Source: Streptomyces melanogenes (GTDB lineage Bacteria; Actinomycetota; Actinomycetes; Streptomycetales; Streptomycetaceae). Taken from it: a DNA stretch of 64,000 bases. The notes under the pieces were generated by a model. The model was not told the DNA's origin, made no database searches, and worked only from the letters and a program-made list of their open reading frames with translations. The translations under genes and the position numbers were made by a program. Below, in pieces: positions 8,007 to 16,990 of this stretch. The DNA lies in contig NZ_BMTS01000003.1 in NCBI RefSeq assembly GCF_014649795.1, forward strand, positions 558,001 through 622,000, given 5' to 3'. The stretch's first letter is position 1. Every line of letters starts with the position of its first letter.

Positions 8007-9323
8007 GTGCGTAGCAGACACCGTGGGGGATGGAGGGCGGCGCTCGCCGTGACAGCGGCGCTCGGCGCGCTTCTGACGGCGGGAGGCACCGCCACAGCCG
8101 GAAGCGGCGCCGCAGCGGGCAGCACCGCCGCCCCGCCCCCGTACCTCACCCAGGAGGCCTCCTACGGCTCCGGCACCGTCACCAACGGCTGGGAGAAGGT
8201 CGAGCGCTACCGCGACACCACCCCGGGCTTCCAGGCGGCCGCCTCCGAGGGCTATCCGCCGGACGGCCGCGGCAACCAGGACGGCGTCCGCGTCACCTAT
8301 TTCGGTGGCGTCGCCCGCCCCACCTCCGACCGCTTCCTGCTCTACTCGGCCCCCGGCTGGAACACCGGCACCAAGCCCACCCCCGTCCTCCTGGTGCACG
8401 GCGCCAACGACTCCGCCGACCGGGCCTGGGCCAACCCCGGCGAGTCCGGCGGCTACGGCTGCGGCGCGCTGTCGTGCCCCTCGACCGGCCTGATGCAGTA
8501 CCTGGCGGGCCGCGGCCACCGCGTCTTCGCCATCGGCTTCGCCCACAAGCAGGGCGACAACCTGATGCAGGCGCAGGCCGTCGGCGACGCCGTCGCCCTC
8601 ATCAAGGCGAAGCTGGGCGTCGCCCAGGTGGACCTGGTCGGCTGGAGCAAGGGGGAGCTCTCCACGCGCGCGTACGTCTCGTCCCTCAAGCCCTCCTGGG
8701 GCCGCGGCTACGCCGGTGACGTACGGAAGCTGATCACGCTCGGCGGCCCCAACGGCGGCTTCGACTACCCGTACGCCCACGGCTGGGCCCACGACTTCTC
8801 GATCTGGCCGGAGTGCGGCGGCAAGATCAACGCGCCCTCCCCGCACTCCCGGATGACCTGCTACGGGACGTACACGGCGCACCCCGAGTTCTCCATGACG
8901 CCGTCCGGCGGCTACGACGACTACCCCGGCCAGCGGCAGATGCTGGCCCGCTGGGACGGCGTGTACGGCGTCGACCAGACGGCCCAGGACTGGTACACGA
9001 CGTACTACGGGGGCCAGGGCTTCTACACGGCCGGTGACGGCATCCAGCCGGCCATCGAGGCGGGGTCGCTGGTCGTCCCGCTGCAGCGCGCCGGAATCCC
9101 CGCCTCCGTCCCCACGTACCTGCTGGCGGGCGGCTCGCCGACCGTCGTCGGCATCTACAACGAGAACCGCGGCCCGAGCGACGGGGTCGTCTTCGTCTCC
9201 AGCGCGCTCGACACGACCGGCGTCGCCAACGTCGGCGGCAAGGCCACCGTGACCGGCGCCAACCACCTCGAACTCGGCTGGAACAGCGCCTCACAGGCCC
9301 AGGTCGCCGCCTGGCTGGCCTGA
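8007..9323 (+). CDS. Secreted lipase-like alpha/beta hydrolase
   Basis: The 438-residue protein begins with a Sec signal peptide (basic start, then AALAVTAALGALLTAGGTATA). The mature enzyme shows PVLLVHGAND as the oxyanion-hole region and GWSKG as the nucleophile elbow with Ser near residue 214, followed by LITLGGPNGG, typical of secreted triacylglycerol-lipase or PHA-depolymerase-like hydrolases. The last His of the triad is probably in GANHLELGW. Several Cys residues suggest extracellular disulfides. The GTG start is preceded by a GAGGGGGC ribosome binding site. It heads a row of three hydrolase genes, but spacing does not prove one operon. Confidence 0.85.
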   Translation: MRSRHRGGWRAALAVTAALGALLTAGGTATAGSGAAAGSTAAPPPYLTQEASYGSGTVTNGWEKVERYRDTTPGFQAAASEGYPPDGRGNQDGVRVTYFGGVARPTSDRFLLYSAPGWNTGTKPTPVLLVHGANDSADRAWANPGESGGYGCGALSCPSTGLMQYLAGRGHRVFAIGFAHKQGDNLMQAQAVGDAVALIKAKLGVAQVDLVGWSKGELSTRAYVSSLKPSWGRGYAGDVRKLITLGGPNGGFDYPYAHGWAHDFSIWPECGGKINAPSPHSRMTCYGTYTAHPEFSMTPSGGYDDYPGQRQMLARWDGVYGVDQTAQDWYTTYYGGQGFYTAGDGIQPAIEAGSLVVPLQRAGIPASVPTYLLAGGSPTVVGIYNENRGPSDGVVFVSSALDTTGVANVGGKATVTGANHLELGWNSASQAQVAAWLA

Positions 9324-9362
9324 CCACTGCCTCTAGAGTCCCGAAGCCGAAGGACGGCCCGT

Positions 9363-10412
9363 ATGCCCACGCTCACCGCCCGCCGGGTTCCGACCGCCCG
9401 GCTCACCCAGCACATCCTGGAGGACGCCTCCAGGGACGCGGGCGAACCGGTCGTCTTCGTGCACGGCAACGTGTCCTCCTCCGCCTTCTGGCAGGACGCC
9501 ATGCTCGCCCTGCCCGAGCGCTACCGGCCGATCGCCGTCGATCTGCGCGGCTTCGGCGGCACCGACCCGCTGCCGGTCGACGCGACCCGTGGACTGCGCG
9601 ACTACGCCGACGACTTGATGGCGCTCCTCGAAGCGCTGCATATGGAGCGCGCACACTTGGTCGGCTGGTCCATGGGAGGCGGTGTGGTGCTTCAACACAT
9701 GAGGGACCGGCCCACCACGGTGCGCTCGCTGACACTGGTCAACCCGGTCTCTCCGTACGGCTTCGGGGGCACCAAGGGCGTGGACGGGCGGCTCAACTCA
9801 CCGGACGGCGCGGGCTCGGGCGGCGGCACCGCCAACCCCGACTTCGTACGGCTGCTGGCCGAGGGTGACCGGGGCGAGACCTCTCCGCTCTCGCCCCGCA
9901 ACGTGCTCGCGCTCTGCTACGTCAAGCCACCGCTGCGGCTCAAAAGGGAGGACGAGTACGTCGAGGCGATGCTCGGCACCCGGCTCGGCGACGATCACTA
10001 CCCCGGCGACAGCAAGCCCTGCGATGCCTGGCCCGGCACCGCTCCGGGCACGCGCGGGGTGCTCAACTGCCTGGCCCCGACCCACTTCCGCCTCGACGAC
10101 CTGCACACCGCCCTCGCCGCGCTCCCCGTGAAACCGCCGGTGACCTGGGTGCGCGGCGAGGACGATGTGATCGTCTCCGACACCTCGCTCTTCGACCTCG
10201 CCCACCTGGGCGCGATCGGCGCGGTGCCCGGCTGGGACGGCACCCCGGCGCAGCCGATGGTCAGCCAGACACGGCACGTTCTCGCCCTTTACGCGCGCGT
10301 GGGCGGCAGGGTACGAGAGGTGACGGTGCCCGGAGCAGGGCACGCGGTGCACGTCGAACGCCCACAGGAGTTCGGCGTGGCCCTGCTGGAGACGCTGGCC
10401 GAAGGAGTCTGA
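9363..10412 (+). CDS. Cytoplasmic alpha/beta hydrolase
   Basis: The 349-residue protein lacks a signal peptide. It has VVFVHGNVSSSAFW near residue 35 (oxyanion loop), GWSMGG with the nucleophile Ser at about residue 103, a lid-like variable middle part, WVRGEDDVIV as the acid-bearing strand and GAGHAVHVERPQEF with the triad His. This is a standard HG-type alpha/beta hydrolase; the substrate cannot be told. A TAGAGT box at 9334-9339 and GAAGG before the ATG suggest a short-leader promoter. The next gene starts seven bases after its stop, so the two form a transcription unit. Confidence 0.85.
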   Translation: MPTLTARRVPTARLTQHILEDASRDAGEPVVFVHGNVSSSAFWQDAMLALPERYRPIAVDLRGFGGTDPLPVDATRGLRDYADDLMALLEALHMERAHLVGWSMGGGVVLQHMRDRPTTVRSLTLVNPVSPYGFGGTKGVDGRLNSPDGAGSGGGTANPDFVRLLAEGDRGETSPLSPRNVLALCYVKPPLRLKREDEYVEAMLGTRLGDDHYPGDSKPCDAWPGTAPGTRGVLNCLAPTHFRLDDLHTALAALPVKPPVTWVRGEDDVIVSDTSLFDLAHLGAIGAVPGWDGTPAQPMVSQTRHVLALYARVGGRVREVTVPGAGHAVHVERPQEFGVALLETLAEGV

Positions 10413-10419
10413 GAACCAG

Positions 10420-11931
10420 ATGGAACCGATCAAGCCGGTGGAACCGCCCGCCACGCATGTGTGCACGACCCGGCAGGGCGCGGTGCGCGGCCGGACCGGG
10501 AGCGCCGCGGTGACGTCCTTCCTCGGCATCCCGTACGCGGCACCGCCGTTCGGGCCGCTGCGGTTTCGCGAACCGGCCCCGGCGGCCTCCTGGGAGGGCG
10601 TACGGGACGCGTTCGCGCACGGCCCGTCGGCGCCCCGGGCGCCGTACGCCCCGCCCATGGACGCCCTCATCCCGGACGCCGACGGCGGGCAGGGCGAGGA
10701 CTGCCTCAACCTCAGCGTGTGGACCCCGCACCCCGGGCCGGGCGGCGGCCTGCCGGTGATGGTCTGGCTGCACGGCGGGGCGTTCTCCAACGGCTCGGGG
10801 GTGGGTCCGGCGTACGACGGCGCCGCCTTCGCGCGCGACGGCGTCGTCTGCGTGAACGTCAACTACCGCCTCGGTACGGACGGTTTCCTGCGGCTGCCGG
10901 ACAGGCCGGACAACCGCGGGCTGCTCGACCAGATCGCCGCCCTGGAGTGGGTCCGCGACAACATCGAGGGCTTCGGCGGCGACCCGGACCGGGTGACCGT
11001 GTTCGGCGAGTCGGCGGGCGGGATGAGCATCGGCGTCCTGCTCGCGCAGCCACGCGTGCGTGGGCTGTTCCGTCGGGCCGTCCTGCAGAGCGGCGCCGCC
11101 CACCACTTCCTGCGGCCCGCCACGGCCGACCTGATCACCGGGCACCTCGCGGCCGCGCTGGGCATCGAGGCGACGGGGACGGCGCTGACCGAGGCGTTCG
11201 CCCGTGTCCCCTTCGGGGACCTGCTGCCCGCCCAGGCCCGGCTGCGGGCCGAGATGGGCGCCCGCCCGGACCCGGCGCTGTGGGGCGAGGCGGTGCTCAA
11301 CATGATGCCCTTCGAGCCGGTCCTGGACGCGCTGCCGCTGCCGTCCGCCGACTGCGGGGTGGACCTGCTCGTCGGCAGCAACCGCGAGGAGTACCGCCTC
11401 TTCCTGGTCCCCACCGAACGGCTGCACCTCCTGAGCGAGCGGAAGCTGCGCGGGACGACCGAGGAGTACGGGCTCGACCCCGACAAGGCGCTGCCGGTCT
11501 ACGCCGAGAGCCGCCCCGGCGCCGGCCCCGGTGAGATCTTCGACGCCGTCGCGACCGACTGGTTCTACCGGATCCCCGCCCTCCGCGTCGCCGAGTCCGT
11601 GCCCGGCACGCACGTGTACGAGTTCGCCTGGCGCTCGCCGCAGTACGGCGGTCTCCTCGGCGCCTGCCACAGCGCGGAGCTCGGCTTCGTCTTCGACAAC
11701 CTCCGCGACCCGGTGTACGCCCCGATGCTCGGCGACCGCCCGCCGCAGGACCTCGCGGATGCGATGCACGGCGCGTGGGTGGCCTTCGCGGCGACCGGCG
11801 ACCCGGGCTGGGACGCCTACGATTGCGAGACCCGCACGACGATGGTCTTCGGTGCATCGCCGGACGCCCCGACCGAGCTGGTCCGGGACCCGCGAGCGGC
11901 GGAACGTGCCTTGTGGGAGGGGGTGCGCTGA
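10420..11931 (+). CDS. Type B carboxylesterase/lipase family protein
   Basis: The 503-residue protein has the full carboxylesterase layout: SFLGIPYAAPPFGPLRF near the N-terminus, the EDCLNLSVW signature, MVWLHGGAF oxyanion hole, FGESAGG with nucleophile Ser198, and CHSAELGFVF with the triad His417. The acid residue is probably in SNREEYRLF. There is no signal peptide, so it acts in the cytoplasm on esters of unknown kind. It follows the alpha/beta hydrolase by seven bases with a weak SD and is very likely cotranscribed. The next gene has its own damage-type promoter starting 16 bases after this stop. Confidence 0.9.
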   Translation: MEPIKPVEPPATHVCTTRQGAVRGRTGSAAVTSFLGIPYAAPPFGPLRFREPAPAASWEGVRDAFAHGPSAPRAPYAPPMDALIPDADGGQGEDCLNLSVWTPHPGPGGGLPVMVWLHGGAFSNGSGVGPAYDGAAFARDGVVCVNVNYRLGTDGFLRLPDRPDNRGLLDQIAALEWVRDNIEGFGGDPDRVTVFGESAGGMSIGVLLAQPRVRGLFRRAVLQSGAAHHFLRPATADLITGHLAAALGIEATGTALTEAFARVPFGDLLPAQARLRAEMGARPDPALWGEAVLNMMPFEPVLDALPLPSADCGVDLLVGSNREEYRLFLVPTERLHLLSERKLRGTTEEYGLDPDKALPVYAESRPGAGPGEIFDAVATDWFYRIPALRVAESVPGTHVYEFAWRSPQYGGLLGACHSAELGFVFDNLRDPVYAPMLGDRPPQDLADAMHGAWVAFAATGDPGWDAYDCETRTTMVFGASPDAPTELVRDPRAAERALWEGVR

Positions 11932-11947
11932 GGCCGCGGACCCCGAT

Positions 11948-11969
11948 TGTCAGACCCCGCCCGTAAGGT
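11948..11969 (+). promoter_or_regulatory. RecA-NDp/PafBC-type DNA-damage promoter before the SNF2 gene
   Basis: TTGTCAGAC (TGTCAGAC at 11948-11955), eight bases, then TAAGGT at 11964-11969. This matches TGTC(A/G)-N12-TAnnnT, the RecA-independent damage promoter of actinobacteria, with two mismatches at the end of the upstream half. Transcription would start about 55 bases before the ATG at 12033. Confidence 0.65.
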
Positions 11970-12032
11970 CGTAGGGCAGTCGCGGATCGCGTGCCGATCC
12001 GCGGCCCTACGCACGAGGGGAGGTGACCTGAC

Positions 12033-14855
12033 ATGACATGGCCCGAGCTGACGACGGCGCCCGCGCCGCTGCCCGGCGTGTCCGCCGCCGCGGTGTTCCT
12101 GCCCGCGGGCCTGCCGCGCGAAGGGAAGGTCGCCTTCTGGGACCCGGCGGGCGGTCCGCTGCCCCAAGGCGGTGCGGGTGAGGTCACCGAGCTGACCGTG
12201 GTGCGGCGCCACGGCGGCGGCGCCGGGCGGCGCACCGTCGCGGCCCTGCTGCTGCCCGTCACCGAGGCCCTGCCCCTGCTCGTCCGGGCCCGGCGCCACC
12301 CCGCCGCGCACCCGGCGGCCGCCTGCTGGGGCGCCGCCGCGCTGCACGCCCTGCACCTGGTCGCGCGCGGCAGGCTGCTGCCCGGCCTGACCGGCACCGA
12401 TCACGACGCCTGGCGGGCGGGCCCGCTGGACGCCGACGACATCGCCCAGCTCCGGGCCATCGCCGCCGCGATGCCGTACGAGGCGTACGGAGTCCCGGTG
12501 CAGGCCCGCGGCCCGCTGCGGCTGCCCGACCCGGAGGCGCTGGTGCGCGCCTTCCTGGACGCGGTCGCGGACAGCCTGCCGCGCACCCCGGCCGCCGCCC
12601 ATGCGGTCGGCCCGGCGTTCGCGGCGGCCGAGCCCCAGCACCTGCCCGGCGCGCGCGTGTGGGCGGCGGAGGCGGCGGCGGGCATGGACGCGGGCGTACG
12701 GGTGTCCCTGCGCCTGGACCTGTCCGGCTACGGGACGTTCGACAGCGACCACGACGAGGACGCGCGGCGCGCGGGCTCCGCGATCGTCCAGGTCCACAGC
12801 CTCGCCGACCCCACCCTGGTGGTCGACGCGGCGGGCCTGTGGGAGGGCGAGCGGTCCGACGCGTTCGGCCCGCGCGCGCGGATCGACGCCCTGCTCGCGC
12901 TGCGCCGGGCCGCCCGGGTCTGGCCACCCCTGGGCCTGCTGCTCGAACGGTCGGTGCCGGACGTGCTGCCGCTCACCGAGAGCGAGCTGTACGACCTGCT
13001 GGGCTCGGCCGCGACCCGCCTGGACGCGGCGGGGGTCGCCGTGCACTGGCCGCGCGAGCTGGCCCGCACCCTGAGCGCCACGGCCGTCGTACGGCCCGCG
13101 CCGGGCTCGGCGACCGACGGCACGGCGTTCTTCGACGCCGGGGAACTACTCGCCTTCAACTGGGAGCTGGCGCTCGGCGGCGAGCCGCTCAGCCAGTCGG
13201 AGATGGACACCCTGGCCGAGGCCCACCGCCCGATCGTGCGGCTGCGCGACCAGTGGGTGGTGGCCGACCCCGAGCTCGTACGGAAGGCGAGGAAGCGGGA
13301 CCTGGGGCTGCTCGACCCCGTGGACGCACTCTCCGTCGCGCTCACCGGCACCGCCGAGGTCGACGGCGAGATCGTCGAGGCGGTCCCGGCCGGCGCGCTG
13401 GCCGTCCTGCGCGACCGCCTCACCGAGGGTCCGCAGGCCACCGTCCAGCCCCCGGGCCTGGACGCCACCCTGCGCGACTACCAGCTGCGCGGCCTCGCCT
13501 GGCTGGACCTGATGACCTCGCTCGGCCTCGGCGGCTGCCTCGCGGACGACATGGGCTTGGGCAAGACGATCACCGTGATCGCCCTCCATCTGCGCCGCGC
13601 CCGCCCCGAACCGACGCTCGTGGTCTGCCCGGCCTCGCTGCTCGGCAACTGGCAGCGCGAGATCGCCCGGTTCGCGCCCGGCGTTCCCGTGCGGCGCTTC
13701 CACGGCAGCGACCGCAGCCTGGCGGACGTGGCGGGCGGCTTCGTCCTCACCACGTACGGGACGATGCGCGGCAGCGCCCCCCAACTGGCCGCGCACACCT
13801 GGGGGATGGTCGTCGCGGACGAGGCGCAGCACGTCAAGAACCCTCTCTCGGCGACGGCCAAGGCCCTGCGTACCGTCCCCGCGCCCGCGCGCGTCGCCCT
13901 CACCGGCACCCCCGTCGAGAACAACCTCTCCGAGCTGTGGGCCCTGCTCGACTGGACGACGCCCGGGCTGCTCGGACCGCTCAAGTCGTTCCGCGCCCGC
14001 CACGCGCGCGCCGTGGAGAACGGCGAGGACGCGCAGGCGGCCGAGCGCCTGGCCCGGCTGGTCCGTCCCTTCCTCCTGCGGAGGAAGAAGTCCGACCCGG
14101 GCATCGTGCCCGAGCTGCCGCCCAAGACGGAGACCGACCACCCGGTCCCGCTCACCCGCGAACAGGCCTCGCTCTACGAGGCGGTCGTCCGGGAGGCCAT
14201 GGCCGGGGTCGAGGCGGCCGAGGGCATCACCCGCCGCGCCCTGATCATGAAGCTCCTGACGGCCCTGAAGCAGATCTGCAACCACCCGGCGCAGTACCTG
14301 AAGGAGACCGCGCCCCGGCTGCACGCCCGCTCCGGCAAGCTGACCCTCCTCGACGAACTGCTGGACACGATCCTCGCGGAGGACGGCTCGGTCCTCGTCT
14401 TCACCCAGTACGTGGCGATGGCCCGGCTGCTCTCCGCGCACCTCACCGCGCGCGGCGTCCCCTCCCAACTCCTGCACGGCGGAACGCCGGTGGCGGAGCG
14501 GGACCGTCTGGTGGACGCGTTCCAGTCCGGCGAGGTCCCCGTCTTCATCCTCTCCCTGAAGGCGGCGGGGACCGGCCTCAACCTGACCCGGGCGGGCCAC
14601 GTCGTCCACTACGACCGGTGGTGGAACCCGGCCGTGGAGGAGCAGGCCACCGACCGCGCGTACCGCATCGGCCAGACCCAGCCGGTGCAGGTCCACCGCC
14701 TGATCGCCGAGGGCACCGTGGAGGACCGCATCGCGGAGATGCTCGCGGCGAAGCGCGCCCTGGCCGACGCGGTCCTGGGCTCCGGCGAGAGCGCCCTGAC
14801 CGAGCTCACCGACCGCGAACTGGCGGACCTCATCTCTCTGAGGAGGGGAGCGTGA
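12033..14855 (+). CDS. SNF2-family DEAD-box-like helicase
   Basis: The 940-residue protein has a long N-terminal SNF2-associated region (about 1-440) and a complete two-lobe SNF2 ATPase. Motif I is DDMGLGKT at 505-512, motif II DEAQH at 596-600, LTGTPVENNLSELWALLDW follows, and the second lobe holds FTQYVAMARLL, LKAAGTGLNLTRAGHVVHYD and the motif VI stretch ATDRAYRIGQ. Such enzymes translocate on DNA and remodel nucleoprotein; bacterial members are linked to transcription or repair but are poorly characterised. A GGGAGGTGAC site precedes the ATG. The upstream promoter resembles the DNA-damage class, and a SWIM-domain gene follows on the same strand. Confidence 0.93.
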   Translation: MTWPELTTAPAPLPGVSAAAVFLPAGLPREGKVAFWDPAGGPLPQGGAGEVTELTVVRRHGGGAGRRTVAALLLPVTEALPLLVRARRHPAAHPAAACWGAAALHALHLVARGRLLPGLTGTDHDAWRAGPLDADDIAQLRAIAAAMPYEAYGVPVQARGPLRLPDPEALVRAFLDAVADSLPRTPAAAHAVGPAFAAAEPQHLPGARVWAAEAAAGMDAGVRVSLRLDLSGYGTFDSDHDEDARRAGSAIVQVHSLADPTLVVDAAGLWEGERSDAFGPRARIDALLALRRAARVWPPLGLLLERSVPDVLPLTESELYDLLGSAATRLDAAGVAVHWPRELARTLSATAVVRPAPGSATDGTAFFDAGELLAFNWELALGGEPLSQSEMDTLAEAHRPIVRLRDQWVVADPELVRKARKRDLGLLDPVDALSVALTGTAEVDGEIVEAVPAGALAVLRDRLTEGPQATVQPPGLDATLRDYQLRGLAWLDLMTSLGLGGCLADDMGLGKTITVIALHLRRARPEPTLVVCPASLLGNWQREIARFAPGVPVRRFHGSDRSLADVAGGFVLTTYGTMRGSAPQLAAHTWGMVVADEAQHVKNPLSATAKALRTVPAPARVALTGTPVENNLSELWALLDWTTPGLLGPLKSFRARHARAVENGEDAQAAERLARLVRPFLLRRKKSDPGIVPELPPKTETDHPVPLTREQASLYEAVVREAMAGVEAAEGITRRALIMKLLTALKQICNHPAQYLKETAPRLHARSGKLTLLDELLDTILAEDGSVLVFTQYVAMARLLSAHLTARGVPSQLLHGGTPVAERDRLVDAFQSGEVPVFILSLKAAGTGLNLTRAGHVVHYDRWWNPAVEEQATDRAYRIGQTQPVQVHRLIAEGTVEDRIAEMLAAKRALADAVLGSGESALTELTDRELADLISLRRGA

Positions 14856-14949
14856 ACGGCCACCGCTGCCCGCCGCACGCGCTCCCGACAGGGCACACCG
14901 CGCCCCCGACAAGGCACCTTCCCCGCCCCGCCCCCGAGAGGAGGCCCGT

Positions 14950-16173
14950 ATGAGTCCGCTCCCCACCGCCCGGCACGACGACCGCCGCCGCACCTTCCCG
15001 GCCCTGGGCGCCCGTTCGGAGCGGACGGGTACGTGGTGGGGCGACGCCTGGGTGGAGGCGCTGGAGGACCTGGCCCTGGACCCGGCCCGACTGGCCCGTG
15101 GCCGGACCTACGCGCAGGCGGGCCACGTCGACGCGATCACCGTCACGCCCGGCCGGATCACCGCGTACGTACACGGCTCCCGCCCCCGCCCGTACCGTAC
15201 GGAACTGCGTCTGCGCACCCTGCCTGACCAGGCGTGGGAGGACTTCCTGGACACGGCCGCCCAGGACCCCGCCCACATCGCGGCGCTGCTCGACAAGGAC
15301 CTGCCGCACACCCTCGCCGACCAGGTCGACCTGCTCCCCGCATCCGGCGACCTGGTCCCCGACTGCTCCTGCCCCGACGACGGTTACCCGTGCAAGCACG
15401 CGGCGGCGCTCTGCTACCAGACGGCCCGGCTCCTCGACGAGGACCCGTTCGTCCTCCTGCTGATGCGCGGCCGGGGCGAGCAGGAGACGCTCGCCGCGCT
15501 CACCCGCCGCAACACCGCCCGGATGGCGGTGGAGCGGGAGACGCCCGCGCCCGAACTCCCCACGGTCGCCGCCCGCGAGGCCGTCCGCGCCGCCTCGCGG
15601 CCCGAGCTGCCGCCCCCGTTCCCGCCCCCGCCGCGCGCGGGCCATCCGCCGGCCTTCCCCACCCTCCAGGGCGCCCCCGACGCGCTCGCGCTCGATCTGC
15701 TGGCCACCGAGGCGGCGGCCCGGGCGCACGCATTGCTGACCACAGGCGAGGACCCGATCGCGTCCCTTTCGCCGTGGCAGGACGCGGTCCGCCTGGCGGC
15801 TGCGCACCCGGGTTCCGGCGTGACCTCCACGACCAGGGCGCTGTACGCCGCCCTGTCCCAGGCCACCGGCCGCACCCCCACCGACCTGGCCCGCGCGGTG
15901 GCCGCCTGGCGCCAGGGCGGCCTGGCGGCGCTCTCCGTCCTGGAGGCACCCTGGGACCCCCCGGCGGGCCCGTTCGACCGAGCCCGCCCCGCCCTGACGG
16001 CCGCCGGCCACCCCGGCTTCCGCCCCTGGCGCAACCACCTCTCCACCCCCACCACCCAACTCCGCTACGGCCGCGACGGCCTCTGGTACGCGTACGAGTC
16101 CGACCCGGGGCGGGAGGACTGGTGGCCTCGGGGGATACCGGCGCAGGACCCGGTGGAGGCGGTCATACGGTGA
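14950..16173 (+). CDS. SWIM zinc-finger protein
   Basis: The 407-residue protein carries a SWIM motif CSCPDDGYPCKH with ligands Cys139, Cys141, Cys148 and His150 (CxCx6CxH), a fold that binds DNA or protein. It is preceded by a GRTYAQAGHVDAITVTPGRITAYVHGS segment often found before SWIM domains. The rest is Ala/Pro-rich, with a short conserved C-terminal stretch (LRYGRDGLWYAY). It follows the SNF2 helicase by 94 bases with GAGAGGAGG before the ATG and no terminator between, so the pair is probably cotranscribed. SNF2 and SWIM genes are recurrent neighbours in actinobacteria, which suggests a joint complex, but the function is not known. Confidence 0.88.
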   Translation: MSPLPTARHDDRRRTFPALGARSERTGTWWGDAWVEALEDLALDPARLARGRTYAQAGHVDAITVTPGRITAYVHGSRPRPYRTELRLRTLPDQAWEDFLDTAAQDPAHIAALLDKDLPHTLADQVDLLPASGDLVPDCSCPDDGYPCKHAAALCYQTARLLDEDPFVLLLMRGRGEQETLAALTRRNTARMAVERETPAPELPTVAAREAVRAASRPELPPPFPPPPRAGHPPAFPTLQGAPDALALDLLATEAAARAHALLTTGEDPIASLSPWQDAVRLAAAHPGSGVTSTTRALYAALSQATGRTPTDLARAVAAWRQGGLAALSVLEAPWDPPAGPFDRARPALTAAGHPGFRPWRNHLSTPTTQLRYGRDGLWYAYESDPGREDWWPRGIPAQDPVEAVIR

Positions 16174-16192
16174 TGCCGCCGCCGCGCCGGTG

Positions 16193-16876
16193 TCACCGTT
16201 CCCGCCCGTCCGCCCAACCCGCCAGCACCGCCTCCACCCCCGCAGCCACCCGTGCCCGGGCCCGGTTGCGCGGCACCCTGGCCATCAGGAGCTCGTCGTA
16301 AGGCGTGTCCAGGTGGCGTACGGATGCTCGGAGCGCGGCCGTTACCGCGGTCTCGTCCAGGGCGCGGCCCGCCGCGCTGCGGCCCACGCGGCCGCTGCCG
16401 CGGACCGAGGTGTGGACCGCGACGTGATGGGCCCGTTCGGGCGGGCAGCCCGGGAACAGGCGCAGGATCTCGGCCTCCAGGGCCGCGGTGAAGCGGACGT
16501 CCTCGGCGGCCCGTCGGAGCGCGTCGCGGGCGCGCCGGCGCGCGCGGGCCTCCGCGTCGGCGAGACAGCGCTGCTCGGCGACGGCGAGCGCCGCCTCCTC
16601 TACGAGGACGCCCTGGCGTTCGTACCGGCGTCGACGGCGGTTGAAGCGGATCACGACGGCCGAGAGCGTGCTCTCCTCGCGGGCGCGGCGCGTCAGGGCG
16701 GTGTCGCCGCGCGGCAGGAACACGAGGTGGCCGAGGTCCCCGCAGTCCAGGCAGCGCGGGGCGCCGGAATCCAGGACGATCCGGGGGAGGGGGCCCCGGT
16801 CGCACTCGGCGCAGCGGTGATGCCGTCTGGGTTCGATGACGAGAATGGGGCGCCTCCCTCTCCCGTTTCCCCCCAC
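16193..16876 (-). CDS. DUF2293 domain protein
   Basis: The product of about 227 residues has an N-terminal zinc-ribbon-like part (CAECDRGPLP and CLDCGDLGHLVFLPRGD, CxxC pairs) followed by an Arg-rich helix. The DUF2293 domain follows, with LFPGCPPERAHHVAVHTS and RGSGRVGRSAAGR and the closing VRHLDTPYDELLM. The CxxC pairs and basic helix suggest nucleic-acid binding, which is inference. The start is uncertain: the GTG at 16876 has GAGGGA ten bases upstream, whereas an in-frame GTG at 16927 lies inside an 18-bp tandem repeat and lacks an SD. It is convergent with the SWIM gene, 19 bases from its stop. Confidence 0.8.
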   Translation of the reverse strand: MGGNGRGRRPILVIEPRRHHRCAECDRGPLPRIVLDSGAPRCLDCGDLGHLVFLPRGDTALTRRAREESTLSAVVIRFNRRRRRYERQGVLVEEAALAVAEQRCLADAEARARRRARDALRRAAEDVRFTAALEAEILRLFPGCPPERAHHVAVHTSVRGSGRVGRSAAGRALDETAVTAALRASVRHLDTPYDELLMARVPRNRARARVAAGVEAVLAGWADGRER

Positions 16877-16907
16877 CTTCCCGATCCCTCGGCGCGCGTT
16901 CGGGTAA

Positions 16908-16943
16908 ACCGGGTGCGAGGGATACACCGGGTGCGAGGGACAC
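16908..16943. repeat. 18-bp tandem repeat, two units
   Basis: ACCGGGTGCGAGGGATAC is followed directly by ACCGGGTGCGAGGGACAC, one mismatch. It lies just upstream of the preferred DUF2293 start and could extend that frame by whole codons. Confidence 0.8.
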
Positions 16944-16990
16944 CGGCTGCCCAGGGCGCGCGCCCCGCCCTGGGCAGCCGGTACACGCTC

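Noticed and set aside
16908..16943. Possible CRISPR-like repeat
   Set aside because: Only two directly adjacent 18-bp units with no spacers; a simple tandem duplication.
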